A DNA stretch of 64,000 nucleotides from Gordionus sp. m RMFG-2023. Lineage: Eukaryota > Nematomorpha > Gordioida > Chordodea > Parachordodidae. Below, one piece after another: positions 23,401-38,400 of the stretch (position 1 is its first letter; each line of letters starts with the position of its first letter). The position numbers were made by a program, and so were the translations under genes. Location of the stretch: positions 15,066,052 to 15,130,051 of the forward strand of contig NC_088776.1 of assembly GCF_954871325.1 (NCBI RefSeq), in the 5' to 3' direction. The notes under the pieces are model-generated. The model was given only the letters and a program-made list of their open reading frames with translations, was not told where the DNA came from and searched no databases.

Positions 23401-26400
23401 TCTTTTAATTATAATAAAAATTATATATATTCATGCAAAAAGATTAGGAAATGGTATCTTAAATATATAAGAAAATAATATCTTTTTTTTAAAACTAGGA
23501 ACAAAATTATGATAAATAATAATAATAAAAATTTAACTTTCCATTTCGGTGTAGAAATATTGAATAAGGCTATTTGTGTAGGACAATATCCAAAGGTCCA
23601 TTATATTGTTACTAACTTTAAATTCCGAATTGCCATCGCTAAAGGTGTAGGTCAACCCAGTGCACTGGAAATTTCGTTAGGTATGTTATAAAATTAATTT
23701 AGATTTAATTATTAAATTATCAGAAATATATTCTAATTTTTAAGCTAAAATCTTTGAAAATTTTTTAAGCATGAAAATTACAAAAGACATCTATCCGCAC
23801 CTAAAGCTCTGCAAAGTCTTTTTTTCACGGTCTTTAACCTATTAAATAAATTTGTGTCCGAGCCCGTTCTGAGCACAAATATTTTGTTTCAGCCAGACTA
23901 AATTGGAAAGTTTAAATATTATAATATCAAAGGAAAATTTAAAAATGAAATTGTTCTTAAAGTTGGATTCATTCTATAAATATAAAAATCTGAGGCTATT
24001 TAATTGAATAGATAAAAAGAAAATTATTAATGAAAAATTCCATACCTGTTATAACAGAGTAATATTCTAAATTTTATTTTGGCTAAATGTAAAATATAAA
24101 AATTTTATCTAACGATAGAAAATAATGCACATAAATAATAGCATTTTTTAAGTAGTCACAATACAAATCACAATCATAGGAAATTGTTAATTTGAGAAAT
24201 GGAAATTATGAACATGAATAAGTGATATATGTTAAATCAAAAATCCCATGTTACTCTGATTGGCTCGATGAGACAACTATTTAGGATATTCGGGCCTCCC
24301 CGAGCCTGAGAAAAAATTCTTCAATGTTGGAGCCCTACCCAAACTGCTCGGGCTTTGGACGAACTGTACAGGGCTCATCCGCATCTAATAATCAAGATTT
24401 AATTAAATCTTAAATTATTATGTTTATGAAAACTTATTTCTCCATAATCCATCTTATCAGATCTACTAAACGGATTAACGAAATTATAAGTTAGTGTAAA
24501 ACATGATAATTGATAATCACACAATAAACATCTAACTACCATTAACTCAATGACTATTTTGTACAACTATAACTGCTTGGCCACGTCCTCGATAAACTTT
24601 TTATTACTCTATAATCAAAATTTAATGATATCTTAATTCACATATTCAGCTGTTGATTATTATTATTGTCAATGAATACTTATTTCTCGATAATCTATCT
24701 TATTCGATGTACAGAACAGACTTACCAATATATGAAAGTGTGAAACCCCAAGATAATTAATAATCTACAATAAACATCTAGCACCTTTATTCCATGACTT
24801 ATGATCAACTTCTTTAGAAAAAACACTGCTTCTACAATTAAATACATCAATATTGTTTTCTTATATAACCTTTTAATTACCGTACTCTCAAGATGTCCAT
24901 ATTCCTAAAATTATGTCCAAGAAATAAAGCATATCTTTATGTTGATCTTTGATTTAAATTATTAAGAAATCAATACAATTTACCACCCAAGGTGATGGAT
25001 ATGTGTATTTTGATATATATTGCATAAAAATTTTATACTTTTGAAAATTAAGTAAATTAATGATTTTGATAGCGTAAAAAGCTTAACAGTGGCTAAGACG
25101 AGTTTTGAACTCTCGACCTTAACATTGCCCAAAACTATAACTATCTATGGGTTCATCCCCTTTTGAGATAAACACCCCTTAATAACGTAATAACCACACC
25201 CCCCCCCCCACCTCCACTTCCACAGAAATTTCACAATGTATAAATGACAAACAATAAAACCACTATCTTATGGATATGTAAGTTCATAAAACTAATCAAT
25301 GATACAAAAAAAGACCAGTGATACTGTTACTGTAATGATATTATAATTGTTATATACATCTAGTAAAATATATTATGAATGGATTGCGTCCGTATGATTG
25401 TGATTATGTATATGTTAGCGTCAATATGTTTTTTCCGGCGATGTGTTATTTTTACAACTTTAAATCATTTTTTGAGTCCGTTTTAATAAATTTAAAAATC
25501 GGATTTTACCAGAAATATATTCTATGATGTTTGGAATACCTCTCTTATGAATTATAGACAATTTTGCCGTTAACCTTTGAATCATTTATAATTTATATAA
25601 AAAATATATAGAAAATCGAATATAAATTATATTAAGCTTAAAAGTTTATGAAAAACTTGTCTGAAATTCTTAGGGTAAGTATTCCAAACATGATGGAATA
25701 CATTTCCGGTAAAATCAGATTTTTAAATTTTTTAAAAATGCGCTCAAAAAATGATTTAAAGTTGAAAAGATAACACATTGACGCTAACATATATCAATAT
25801 ATATATATATAATAGATTTTATAAAGTCGGTCATTGAAGCTTGTACTAGATACCATACATTTTATAATATAATTTTATTTTTTAGTTGTAGATTTAATCT
25901 TTTTTTATTATGGATTAAATCTGGCCATGCTTATTATAACCTGCAACACTTTTGATTACTATTTAAAATAAAAGACAGAAACCTACTAGCCTGATGTGTA
26001 CCTTAATCTGTATGACTTTTGTTTAGATTCTCAAATTCACTATTCTAATAGGTTCTTATAATGACGAGCCACTACATGGACCGGGTTCTCTATTCCGTCA
26101 TCTAATCCTCTCATTTTATTTCTGACCAGCGTACCTAATATTGTAAAAATTATAGTCCCCTCCCCGTCCCGTACAATATAAAGGATCTACCATGAGGATT
26201 TTTAATTCAGAATATACAAGATCCTTTTCTACTTTAAAAAAAGAAAAAATCTATCATAAATGAGAAAGAAATAATACTTGTAAAACTAAATAAAAAGTAT
26301 TTTGTGAATTTAAAATTTTTTTATATAAAAATCTATAATATACAAAATGGAAAATATTATTCAAACAATCAACTTTTTGCCAAAGCTCTATATTTTGGAC

Positions 26401-29400
26401 CAAGAATCGGTAGGCGTTGTACCATGGCAAGAAGGCTTCCTTGAGTATATCAAACACGTGTTCCTCTTTGAATTTCAGAAATTCTCCTCTCACTACCGGA
26501 GAATTGATCAAGTAAAGCCTGAATAATTTTTCCCCCATTTTAAATTCAAAAGATTTAAAATGTAATACCTCTTTAATCAAGGAGTGTATATGTCGTAAGA
26601 CTTAGAGCACTTAAGTCTGATAACAAATTCTGTCGTAAAAAATTAGAAATCATTCATTTCCAAGGCAACAAAATGCCAGGGAATTATGCAAACATCAGTT
26701 TTAAAAAAAAATTCTTATATCTTTAATATAAAATAAATACAAAATTTCATTAATTTAACACTTTTTTAAAGCTTCAATCAAGTTCAATATTAAAATAAAT
26801 TTTTATAAAAATGATACTAATTAGACTATCTTAATAATAAGTAGGGCTGTGCCGATCCACATATTTTTTACCGATCCGATATTTTCCGATATTGGTTCAA
26901 ACCCGATCCGATACCGATCCGATATTTATATTAATTTTTTACCACCCCTCTTTGAACTAAATGTAATTAATAAATCAATATTTTTTATGCATAAAAGAAT
27001 TATGCATAATTTAATTTTTTTATTTCAACAATAATTTTAAAAAAAATATATAATAATATATCCATTTTATGTTGGTTTATAAAATTGTAATATTTAATAT
27101 ATAAAATTATAATATATTAGATTTTTTTTAATAAATATAAGAGCCTATAGATTTTCAGGCAATAGGCTTCTACGATGAGGACTATCAATATCCCATGCCG
27201 TACTGAAGGCAGACTCAGATGGGACACTTGTTGCTGGAGGAGCCAAAAATTTACGTGCAAGTGTTGATAAAGTTGGAAATTTTACAGCATTAACTCTCCA
27301 ATATTCAAGTGGATTCACTGGGGATATAATATTAATATCATCAATGTTATTCGAGTTTTCTAAATAAATAACACAAATATAAAATTAGCATTTATAAAAT
27401 AGTGATCTTTTGTTGATTTTGAAAAATCACCCAAACAAATGGGTCAATCATAGCCCAACCAAGCAATATTTAAATTAATATGAAAAATATATTGTCATAC
27501 TTTCTATATATAAAGATTCTTTTAAATATTCCTTGATTTCTATTAGGTATGGCAGGTCATCATTTACATTACTATCGATTTCATATATTACTAGTTTTTC
27601 TTTGATTTTCAATTTATAAGCATCCCTTAAATTAAATTTGCATTTTTTAATGTTATGTGGAACATTTTTCTCATTGTCATTACCTAAGTTAACAATAAAA
27701 TCTAAATTTATTTTAAAAAATATAAAACCTGGCGAATCTTTATTAGAAATTGGAAGTTGAACATTATCATCACCTTTAAAAAAAGACTCACATGCAGTCC
27801 TGAGCTTTTCTATGTATGATATGTTTTTTGGCAAAAAGAAATCCTTATATCGAGGATCAAGTAATGTTGCGACAACATAATTGTCATCATCATAAATATC
27901 AAAAAACCGAGTTGTTAATTGATTATTAGTGGTATTCTTCATAGTCTGCACACCTCTATCTGTGTCCCCATTAATTGTTAATTCACTTTTCAGAATTTCA
28001 ACAAAGGGTATAACATTGTTAATTGAACATGATTCCGTACTTATTTCTTTTGTTACTCTCTGAATTGGTTCAAGAACATCAATTACCCTTTCTGCTAATT
28101 CCCACTCATATAATGAGAGATTTCCCAAATTAGGATTATCGATAATGAACAGCTGTACCGCCCTTTTTTGTTCTATCAATCTTTCGAGCATATAATAGGT
28201 AGAATCCCAACGGGTGGGCACATCCTGGATTAATTTGTGCTGGGCTAGACTTAATCGAATTTGGATTTCTTTTAGACAATTTTGTGCAATAGAAGAATGT
28301 TTAAAGTGTCCTACTATTTTTCTAACCCGGGCAAGCATGTCAATAATAGATCTCTGTGATAAAATTGCTGCCTGTGCAACCAATTGCAAACTATGTGCAA
28401 AACACGAAACGCTTTGAAATTTCCCATTTTTCATGGCCAAAGTTATATTGGGTGCATTATCTCTAATGATTAGGTGTATTTTATTTTTCTTTATACCCCA
28501 ATAATTAATAATTTCATCTAAAATTTGAGCAATATTTATTGCTGTATGCGACTCATTAAATGTTTTAACATTTAGAACTCTATTAATTTGTTGAAAATTT
28601 TGGTTTATATAGTGGCATGTTAATGAGATGTGAGAATCGCTACCTAAATTTCTAGTCCATATATCTACCGTAAAGGATAAAAAAGAATCGTCAACCAAAA
28701 TTTCTTTACGAATTTTTTCGGAGAGTTTTTCATATATATCCGGAATAACTCCTTGCGAAAAATACTTTCTATTGGGAATTTTGTAATTTGGACATAAATG
28801 ATGTAAAAGCCTTTTAAAGCCTATATCCTCCAAGATAGAAATCGGCTGGTGGTCACACGCTATCATTTCCCCTATAAATTTAGAAATTATTATTGATTTA
28901 GGATCAGAATGTTTCCAAATATTAGTTTTATTAAGAATGGCTGATATTGTTGGCTGACTTTCAGGGCTCTTTTTTTTAAAATTTGATTTGTTTTTTTCTA
29001 ATATTTCTCGTTCTTTTTGTGTTAGCTCTTCGAATTCCTTTTGATGGCAACGATTCAGATGTTTCCTAATGTTAGTTGTATTGAACGAATTTTTCAGTAT
29101 TCCTCCCCGTGAAATTAGAATTCCGCAGATGACGCATTTTGCAAAATTACCTTCATCTTTATCAAAATATTTCCATAATTCAGAAACCATATTTAAAATA
29201 ATTTTTATTTAAAGTATAAATAATAAAATTGGTGTTATTTTTTTAAAAAATTAAAAATAAATAAAACTTTGGGTGTTCCTTTCTATTTTTATAAAAAAAC
29301 TTGTAAAATCTATTTAAAAAAATAAATAACATTTGCATTGTTTAAAAAAAAATTATTTATAAAATATTATTAATGTAAAATAGAAACTCGAAAAAATTTA

Positions 29401-32400
29401 TTTTTTTTAAAATATTTAAAAAAAATTTTTTTTATTAAAAAATAATAATTCAAAGTTTCATTACTCAAAAGTTTTATAAGAATTGCATTTTTAGTAAAAG
29501 GATCGGATCGGATCGGGTTTTTTACAGGTATCGGGCCGATCCGATATTTTTGAAAAACGCCAAATATCGGGACCGATCCGATCCGATATTTAATATCGGC
29601 ACAGCCCTAATAATAAGTAACTTTTATTTACTATTATATTGTCGAACTCAATCTATTGCCTTAATCCAAATACTTAGACGGAACGTTCCAGGGAAGTTAT
29701 GAGAACGGAACTTGGGAAAGATTATGCCCTGGAACGTTCGCAAAACAGTTTTGGAGCTTTCAGAAAACAATATTAAAAATTTAGTTTATTAATAATTAAC
29801 AAAATCGTTTTTTATTTTCTTAATTCCAGCTTGCTGCATATATTTAGCATTATTATGTGATTTTTAGAATTAAAATTATATTTAAAAAAATTTGAATCAC
29901 TATTTGAAATAATTTTAACTGTTTTATTATAAAATATTGTATAATAAAAAATTTAAATTTAAATGCGTAATATTGTTACTAAGTTAGTGTTTAGAGGTGA
30001 TATTCAAATTTATATTAACACCATGGCACAAATATAAATGATAATATTTTAGAGTATTAATTAAGACTAAAGTGTAAAATTGGTACGATATATAACAAAG
30101 TAGAAATAAAATTAAATATTTTTAAGAATGCGTTTCCGAAACATGGAATTGAACATATTTTTTTGGCCAGAATGGGAGCAATACAAAAATGCATTTGTTC
30201 TGGATCCCTGACTTAATCATTTAAAGCGCAAAACAAAATCTTCATTTTTTAGAAAATCTGAAATATTGAGCTGGGCGCATAATTATGAATAATTTTTTTA
30301 AAATATAAGTTGCAAGAATTTTCGACTTGATTCCCAAAAAGTCTCTGAGTAAAAAAGTAGCAACGCTAAAAATATAATATTATGACTCTTATATATCTTA
30401 TTTGATATTTTGGTTTTATGACATTTCCTTGGCTTGTTATAGTATTAATCTGGACTTAAATCAAACTAAAAAATGATTCCAACCTTAACGCATCGGCTCC
30501 ATATTTGTCGATAAGATGCATGGGGTCGGGATAATTTTTCTTTCTTTTACTCATCTTTTGACCATCACTTCGGTTGCAATTAATTTTGTTTTTTTAAAAA
30601 GAATTATTATTATAGAAGTTTGGTAAAATAAAAAATATTCAGAGGGCATAATTACAAATGAGAATGCCCAATTATATTATTAATCAAATATTTTTTATAA
30701 AATCTGATCTTTAAGGATATTTTGATATTAAAGTCAAAATATAACGAGGGGAAAGTAAACATGGTTTCTAAATAAAGCTATTATATAAACATTAAACGGC
30801 TAGAAAATAATACATTATAAAATACTAAAAAAATGGAATACTTAAATTCAATTACCTAGCAAGTACTAAACCATTAGCGATCAAATTTTTGAAAGGTGGT
30901 TGCCCAAACAGCAAAGTCGACAGCACGAGTAATGTATAAAACCTAAAAAAAAATATATTTCAATGTTCATCTGATTAAAGACATTTTTATAATATTGGTT
31001 AATATTGAAACCTATTTTGATATATACAAAAGTGATATAAAATTGATCCTTCAGGCTTATGAATCATTAAGTTCAAAAATTTTCTTTTCTTGATTTTCCA
31101 TCTTGTTTTTCATATTTGAAACATGAATCTGAATAATGAAAGGATCGCGAGTTTTAAATCAAAACTAATTGGTATCTGGTCTGTGAATCGTGTTCAATTT
31201 ATTATGATCTGATTTAAATCCTTGCCAATTAAAAGAGGGAAAATAGCGCATTAGTTTGGAGAAAAACTCTCTTGTCAGTCGAGTGCAATTAATGTGGAAT
31301 AAAGAATAGAGGATTAGAAGAATAATAATCCTGAAGAAATTATGATAAAAATTAATAAGGATGATGATGCAATTTGACAACTTATAATTAGGAAAAAATC
31401 AAGGATAAATAGGATCTGCCATTTTTTCTTTTATAATTCGCTATACTGTAGAAGCTTTTGTAATTTTCAACAAAAAAAAGTTTTACCATCCCCTGGTCTG
31501 ATCTATTCCTTCGGCTATAAAATCGGCGGGGAAAAAATGGTTTTGAAAGTAGGCCTCGCTGATAAAAAATGGCATGTGCTGTTGTGCGTAAGGCATAGAC
31601 CCGGATTCGAACCAGCAATCAAACACGTCATTCACACGTTTGAGTGGAGGATGACCGACCCTGAGGCTAGGAATGTGGATGGAGTCCACGCTTTGAAAAT
31701 AAAATCAATAAGGTTTATATAAATAAAAAAAGATCTAATTTTTTTTTCATCTTACCTTGAGATGGGTAGGGTATTAAGTAGCACCAAAAAATAATTAGAT
31801 ACGTACTTGTTTAAATTAAGAGTTCTAAATATTCAAAAAAAATGCAACTTAGACGAAATAACACATCATGTATACTAGAGATCAACGTGGCCTGGCCCAT
31901 GATTTATACCAATTTTTTATCACGTAATAATTTTTTAAGAGAGAAAACGATATAAATTTGCCTAATTATCAGCTCTAAAAACATTTCAAAACTTTGGCCC
32001 ATCTTGTAAAAATATTTTGAACAATTGGTTCAACCTAGCCCAAAATTTTTTTTCCAGCCTGCCCTATGAACCGAGCTTTTGGGAGGTGTCAACCTCTAAT
32101 GTACCCAAAAATATGCACGGTGGGCCAACGTACAAAAATTATCGAACTGGGCAACTCGTGCAAAATATTTTTCGGACCTGACTGCCCAGGAATTTTCGAA
32201 ACCTTGAAAAATGTAAATTTATGATTTTTGCTTCACAAGAAATAATAACGGGCTGGTTTATAAAAATTTCGGGCCATTCTATCTTTATAAAATATTTTTT
32301 TTCACAAGTATCAATCTTTCAAGAATATGTAACAAATTAAATATAGTTAGATGCTAATTTGAAAATATAATAAAAACTCAATTTAAAAAATAATAATTAT

Positions 32401-35400
32401 AACATTATTAATTAAAAAATAATAATTAAAACATTATTAATTTGGGATAAAATGTTTATCTTGACAAAAAACATTTATATGATATAATATATCTTTTTAA
32501 GTTTAAAATTATTTTGTAATTAATCTTAAACATTAGGTGAGAGTTGGGTAAATTTTCTGCTGTCTCTCTCTTCATTTAAAAAAAAAAGATTAACATATGT
32601 CTACTTTTCCCTGTGGATATCCTTAAAACTTTTTCCTGTTATCGATTCGAGCTCAGATATAGAACCAACGCAATACGTTTCTTGACCATCGTCACTAATC
32701 CACAAAGGAATAGGAGTTCCCCAATATCTATTACGAGATATAGCCCAATCCCGAGCCTCCTTGAGCCAATTGGCGAAACGTTTTTCTTTCACAAAATTGG
32801 GAACCCTATGAAAAGGAAGATAAACATGTAAATAAGTCCATGCCATCGTGAACCAAAGATTCAATCCGGTTTTCAATTTTTTTTAACCTTCATGCTACAC
32901 ACACAAACGTATGTGATATGGGCCGATAAAGGGTAAAAAAAATTCACAAAATGTAATTCATAATTTGAAATATTCCGGACTCAATTATCCATTGATTGCG
33001 TTCCTTCCTTACCAAGGATTTTATTTTATCTCAATCAATGAAAGTTATTTGATTTAACTTATAGACAAATTTTATTCATCGGAAGGAAAAAAATAATTAA
33101 GATTTACCAATAAGTCTGAGCGTTATTCTCGAGTAGCAAATGCTTGAACCTCTCGACTCTGACAAACCAGGAAGGGACCGCTTTGTATATCAAAGGTGTG
33201 TCGGATCGCCAACAAAATGGGTAAGTGTGATTAACCGTTGCTTGCAGGAATAGTCTTCCATCATCTTTGAGGCGTTTTATGATCAATTTATCAGCGTCCT
33301 AACACAAAAATTTAGAGAAAAAAAATTGATACATTAAGAAATTCCCCCAAAACTGAATTTATATAAAAATCCTTTTAGTTTTAGATTAATTTTATCAAAA
33401 ATGTAATTAAATATCTTGTCAATTAGATCTGAACCTGATCAAATTAAATAATTCCGAAATCAAAACCTCTTTTTAAAATATCTTGGAAATGGAACCTCTC
33501 TATAAAATTTTCTAGAACTCGGTTCTAACAAAATTGTATATAATATAGTTTAAAAAATCTTCTTTTGTGATTTATTAACGGCATTTACGAGTTTTAAAAT
33601 ATTACAAAGTTCATTTAGGTTTTAAAATTTCTCGATATTTTGAAAAAAAAATTAAGATAATAAAATAAGCAAAAGTGTATATTATTTTGATTAAATTTGT
33701 TTAAAATATAACAAAATAGCTCTTGATAACAAAAATAAAGTCAATTAATCCAAAACTGATTTTAGGAAGTTATAAAAGTATCAATTTGCCTATTTTAGAA
33801 ATTTAATAAAAATATCAATTTGCTCCTTTTAGAAACTTAATAAAAGTTCCATTCTATTAATGTTTAATAAATTATAACTATCTTTGCTTCTTAATATTCA
33901 ATGTATTACAAAAAAATGCCCATTTTAGTATGACACCTTCCGCCATTTTTAAGACAGGCATTTCTCTTATAATCAAAGGTCGACTTGACTTGTTCATTTA
34001 AGACAAATTTGATACTACAATTTAAGCACGATGACGCCAAATGTTATAAGACACAGCAAAAGTTGTTTTAAGCTTGATTTTTCTTTGCACCTTATCTTCA
34101 TTTGATGTCAGTTTTATTTAATTAAATAACTCAAATTTTTTTTTAGAAAATGATATTTATAATTAGGAGTAAGGATAGGGCTATAAATTTTTCTTTACTG
34201 CAGATGTTAAAAGAAGGTAAATGTATATACAGTTATAATATATGTTGTAACACATTTCCATATATGTTTAAAAACATTCTTATATAAATTTTTAAAAAAT
34301 TTATGCATTTGAAAAAAAAAAAAAAAATTATTGAAAAAAAAAATATTATTTTTTTTAAGACGAGCCCAAAACTTGTTTAAGTTTTATAACTTTAAGGATG
34401 ACTACTAACATTAAGGTTATGAGTATTTTTTTTAAAAAAATGTTAAAAATTTTCGAACATAGTTTTTTTGATGTTTTGGACGCAAGTCAAGAGGAAAAAT
34501 GAGAATTTAAAAACAAATTTCTATAAAAAAATTTTTTTTCTTATTAGAAATAAATTTATCTAAAAAAATTTATAATCTTTTTTTGAAAATACTTATATAT
34601 TTTTAAGTAACAAATTATATTATTATTTTAATTTTAGTTATCTAAGATTGGAAATCAGGATATGAAATCAGATTAATTTCTTAATAAACAGGCAAATTAG
34701 AATTTAGGATTTTGACCAGGGATGTGAACCCTTCGACAAAAAAAAGGGTCCAGGTCTGGGTTCAGGTACAGTAATAAAATTTAAAAAGGGTCAGAGTTCA
34801 AGGAACAAAATAAGACCTTTTTTCATTCATTCATTTATTATAATTCTTCAATATATACACATTCATAATTTACAAATAAAAAATATAAAAATGAAATAAT
34901 TTATATTTTAAATGTTTTATTCAATCGCACAATCATAGTATTTTTAAAATATTATCCTTGAGATTTCCACGTAAAGTAGACAATATATATTTCAAAGATA
35001 AAAATTCACGTTCTACCCTTACCTAAAATAGATAGTTATCTTTATAAAATTATTGTACTTGTGTCGCCGGTACAGCTATGAAGATTCTAGATAAGATATA
35101 TAATTCTGGATATATTGAAGAATTTTCTTCCCAGAATTTTAATATTTATATCCTTATTTATTCTCTTAACTTCTGAGAACTTTACTATTAAAGATGCAAT
35201 AAGCATTTTTCGATCCTCCTTTCTATCTGATGATAATTTGATTTATTTTTCTCTATCGAAAAGTAAAATTTCAAGATCATCAATGGTGCTATCATTATTA
35301 TTATCACTACAACCAATAGGTATTGTCGTAGCCTCCAATATATTGTAAATAATGGAGTTTTGCGTGTGCCATAAATCCTTAAGATGGGCTTTAGCCATTT

Positions 35401-38400
35401 GTTTTGCTCAATACTCAAGTAAACTTGATATCGAGGGTCTATATATATAGAAGCATATATAACACTATTTTGTAAATATTGTTGCTCTCGAATTATGTTT
35501 TCTAATATTTCGTATGAAAAAGGACTAGTATATCTTTCTAAATCTAATCTACATCTAATCCATATGTCATAAAAATCAGAAACATAATTGTTCTGATCGT
35601 AATCTTAATGTTGTTATTTTTAAAGGAACTAATACACTAGTAAGGTCCTTTATTTGGCACCAATCATTTTCCGACAAAATAGCTTCACATGCTACTATAA
35701 TAAAATCATTACAGAAATCTTTCAAACTTAATAATCGTTCTAGCATCCAACAAATTGAGGATCAACGTGTTGTGCAATCTAATATTGCCATTGACTTTTT
35801 CATAGATTACAATTGTGGGAGTTCTTAAATAATGATAGTTTAAAGTGATTGTTTCTTAAGCGTCATTAATAGCCAATATTGTAGAGTAAGGGCTGCACAT
35901 TTGATGCAATATTGTGGGGAAATATATTAATAAATTTACAAAATAAAATATTATTACCTACACTAGAAAAAAATTTATGATATCAATCTCTAAATAAAAT
36001 GGAAGTCCAGGAAGAAAATTGAAAGAAAAACGCGAAGATAAAATAAATGATTCCGCGAAAAAATGTTAATAAAAAAATTTATATTATTTTTTAAAAATTT
36101 TCTATTTTAAAATTTTTTTTATGACACCTAGAATCCTCCACTTTTAAAAAGGGTCCGAGTCTGGGTTAGGGTACAGACAAAATACGAGGGTTCAGGGTTC
36201 GGGTTCGGGTTCACATCCCTGATTTTGACTTCATTTATTTGTTTAGATTTATTTTTATTATCAATTCGAGACACCAAAATGAGAAAACCTTTTATTATTT
36301 ATTTTATGTAAATAAAATATTAAAATACAAATCAATTATAAATTTAATCATTTAAAGGAATGCATCGAATTCCACCTTATATAAATTTTGTAGTGAGAAT
36401 AAAATTGAAAAATCATAATATAAAATAACTGTTCAAAATACACGTAGTCGCAATAACTCCTATTTTATTAATTTGTTTGGGGTAATTTGATCTGTATTGA
36501 TTTTTAATAACTCTATAAAAAATTTCGATCGGATTTAATTGTGGCGAATAAAGTGGCAGAAATATGATATTTTGATTATTTTTACTTATAATTCTCGCTC
36601 GGTAACTAGAAGCATTATTCATTATTAATAATGAATTCGATGGTAAAATTGTCAACTCATTAAGGTAGGTTTTGAATTTATAGCCATGAAAGCCACATCT
36701 ATAATGGTATATTTTTTCCGTCCATCTATTCCTATTGTGCATATTATTGATATATTTTTTCATTTGGAAGGAGGTAACTTAACAGATGGCCTTTTCCCCA
36801 AGGTGCTCACCCATTGTGCGAAATAATATTAGTATTAAACCGTATTTCGTCTAGGAAGAATACATTTTCAAAAGAAATATTTTTCATTTAAGTTCGAATT
36901 TGAATTACGTCTAAGAGTTTCTTCTATGAGTTCCTTTCCTACCCTTTCCTGGCTCCGTCCCATTGATTTGAGTCATTTTGAAATAGCACTATTTTTAAAT
37001 ATGGCGACTTTTTATGGTATAGTAATCATTACCAAACAATTCAGTAATATTAGAATAAAATTCTGTTATCCTTTTTCTTTCGACCACTATATTTTATTAT
37101 GTAATTATATAAAGGGTCATCGTAATATTCAGGGAAAGCTTCCCGTTTAGAGCGTTAAACTGAACCAATAGAAAATTTTAAATTATCAGTATTTGTCTTT
37201 GTAATGGGCTAATCATCAATTTGTTTGCTCAGTCATAATTTAGCCAATTTAATTATTTTTTGCACCAATACCATTTTTTTAAGGATCTAAATTTGATGGG
37301 TCTAATAAAGATTGCTCGTGAATATTTGAATAGTTTTCACATCGGTTTGTAATGTCAGCTAGACATCCAAGAACCGATAGGATAGGTAAATAACTTTAGT
37401 ATCTATTCGTTATTTCAGATAAACCTCCGAGAGAATATGATGTCTCATGAGGTTCATCTAAAATTATATCTAAAATTTATAAATAATCGAATATTAAATT
37501 AACAAACCTGAAACTTGAGATAGATTTAAAATACTAGCTATAGTGAAATTTGACATTTGAAAAAAATAAAAATTTTTACTAAAAATTTTAAAAAAAATTA
37601 TTGGAAGTTTTTATGTTAGGCTGCGTCCAAAATGTTTTTAAAAAATCCTTAAAATTTTAAAATTTTCGCAAATTAATAACAAAACACTTTGGACATATTT
37701 AAGTTTTAAACAAATTAAAATAAAAATATTTTAAATGCTTGATATGATTGAATTATTAGTAATTTATTATATAATATTTGAAGATAGGACTGAACATAGT
37801 GATCATAATTCAGGTTATATGTTTTTTCAATTTCCTCCCTCCTTTTCAACAGAATCTCTGAATTTTAAGTCATTTTTGTACCAGGGGTTCCTGTGCACTC
37901 TTATGCTTTCCATAAAATTATATTCTGATACTAAAAAATATATTAATATAAGCCTATTGTTGTAACATTATATATTTTTTATGTTTATTTTTGAGATTAT
38001 TGATTTTTTATGTAATGTTGTCGAAAATATTATTATTTTATAATGTTTTTAAAAAAAAGATATATATTTTTTTACATATACAAAAATTAATAAAAAGATT
38101 TCGAAAATTGTAATTTTTTTGGATTTGAAATTATTATATATATTTTAATTTATAAAAAAGTTTTCGAAATTGTAATTATTATTTTTGTGAAAAATTTTAA
38201 AATAAAAGAATAAAAAATGTTTGCCTAATTATTTGTGTTTAGTTAATGTTCCATCAGGTTCTCATATCAGTAGTTACAGTAATTTTACTATTTCCTCAAA
38301 TTCTCTTATCATTAGTTGCAACAGCTATAAACGTTTGGGTTAATAAATTTATAAAAATTAACAGTATTAAAAATTGTAATCACTAATTTTTTATAAAAAT

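Noticed and set aside
24280-24390. A complete hAT MITE with CAGGGCTCATCCGCATC end
   Set aside because: A plausible single end, but no partner end or octamer duplication could be found; 23770-23830 was tried and does not match.
25085-25160. Possible tRNA or tRNA-derived SINE on the - strand (box-B-like GAGAGTTCAAAACTC)
   Set aside because: No matching A box, acceptor stem or anticodon arm could be drawn; a single box-B-like word is weak in this context.
28214-28417. 67-codon + strand ORF
   Set aside because: Antisense to the hAT transposase exon.
31537-31722. 61-codon + strand ORF
   Set aside because: Antisense to an IARS1 exon with intact family motifs on the other strand.
32613-32831. 72-codon + strand ORF
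   Set aside because: Antisense to the IARS1 exon carrying [12 protein letters not shown].
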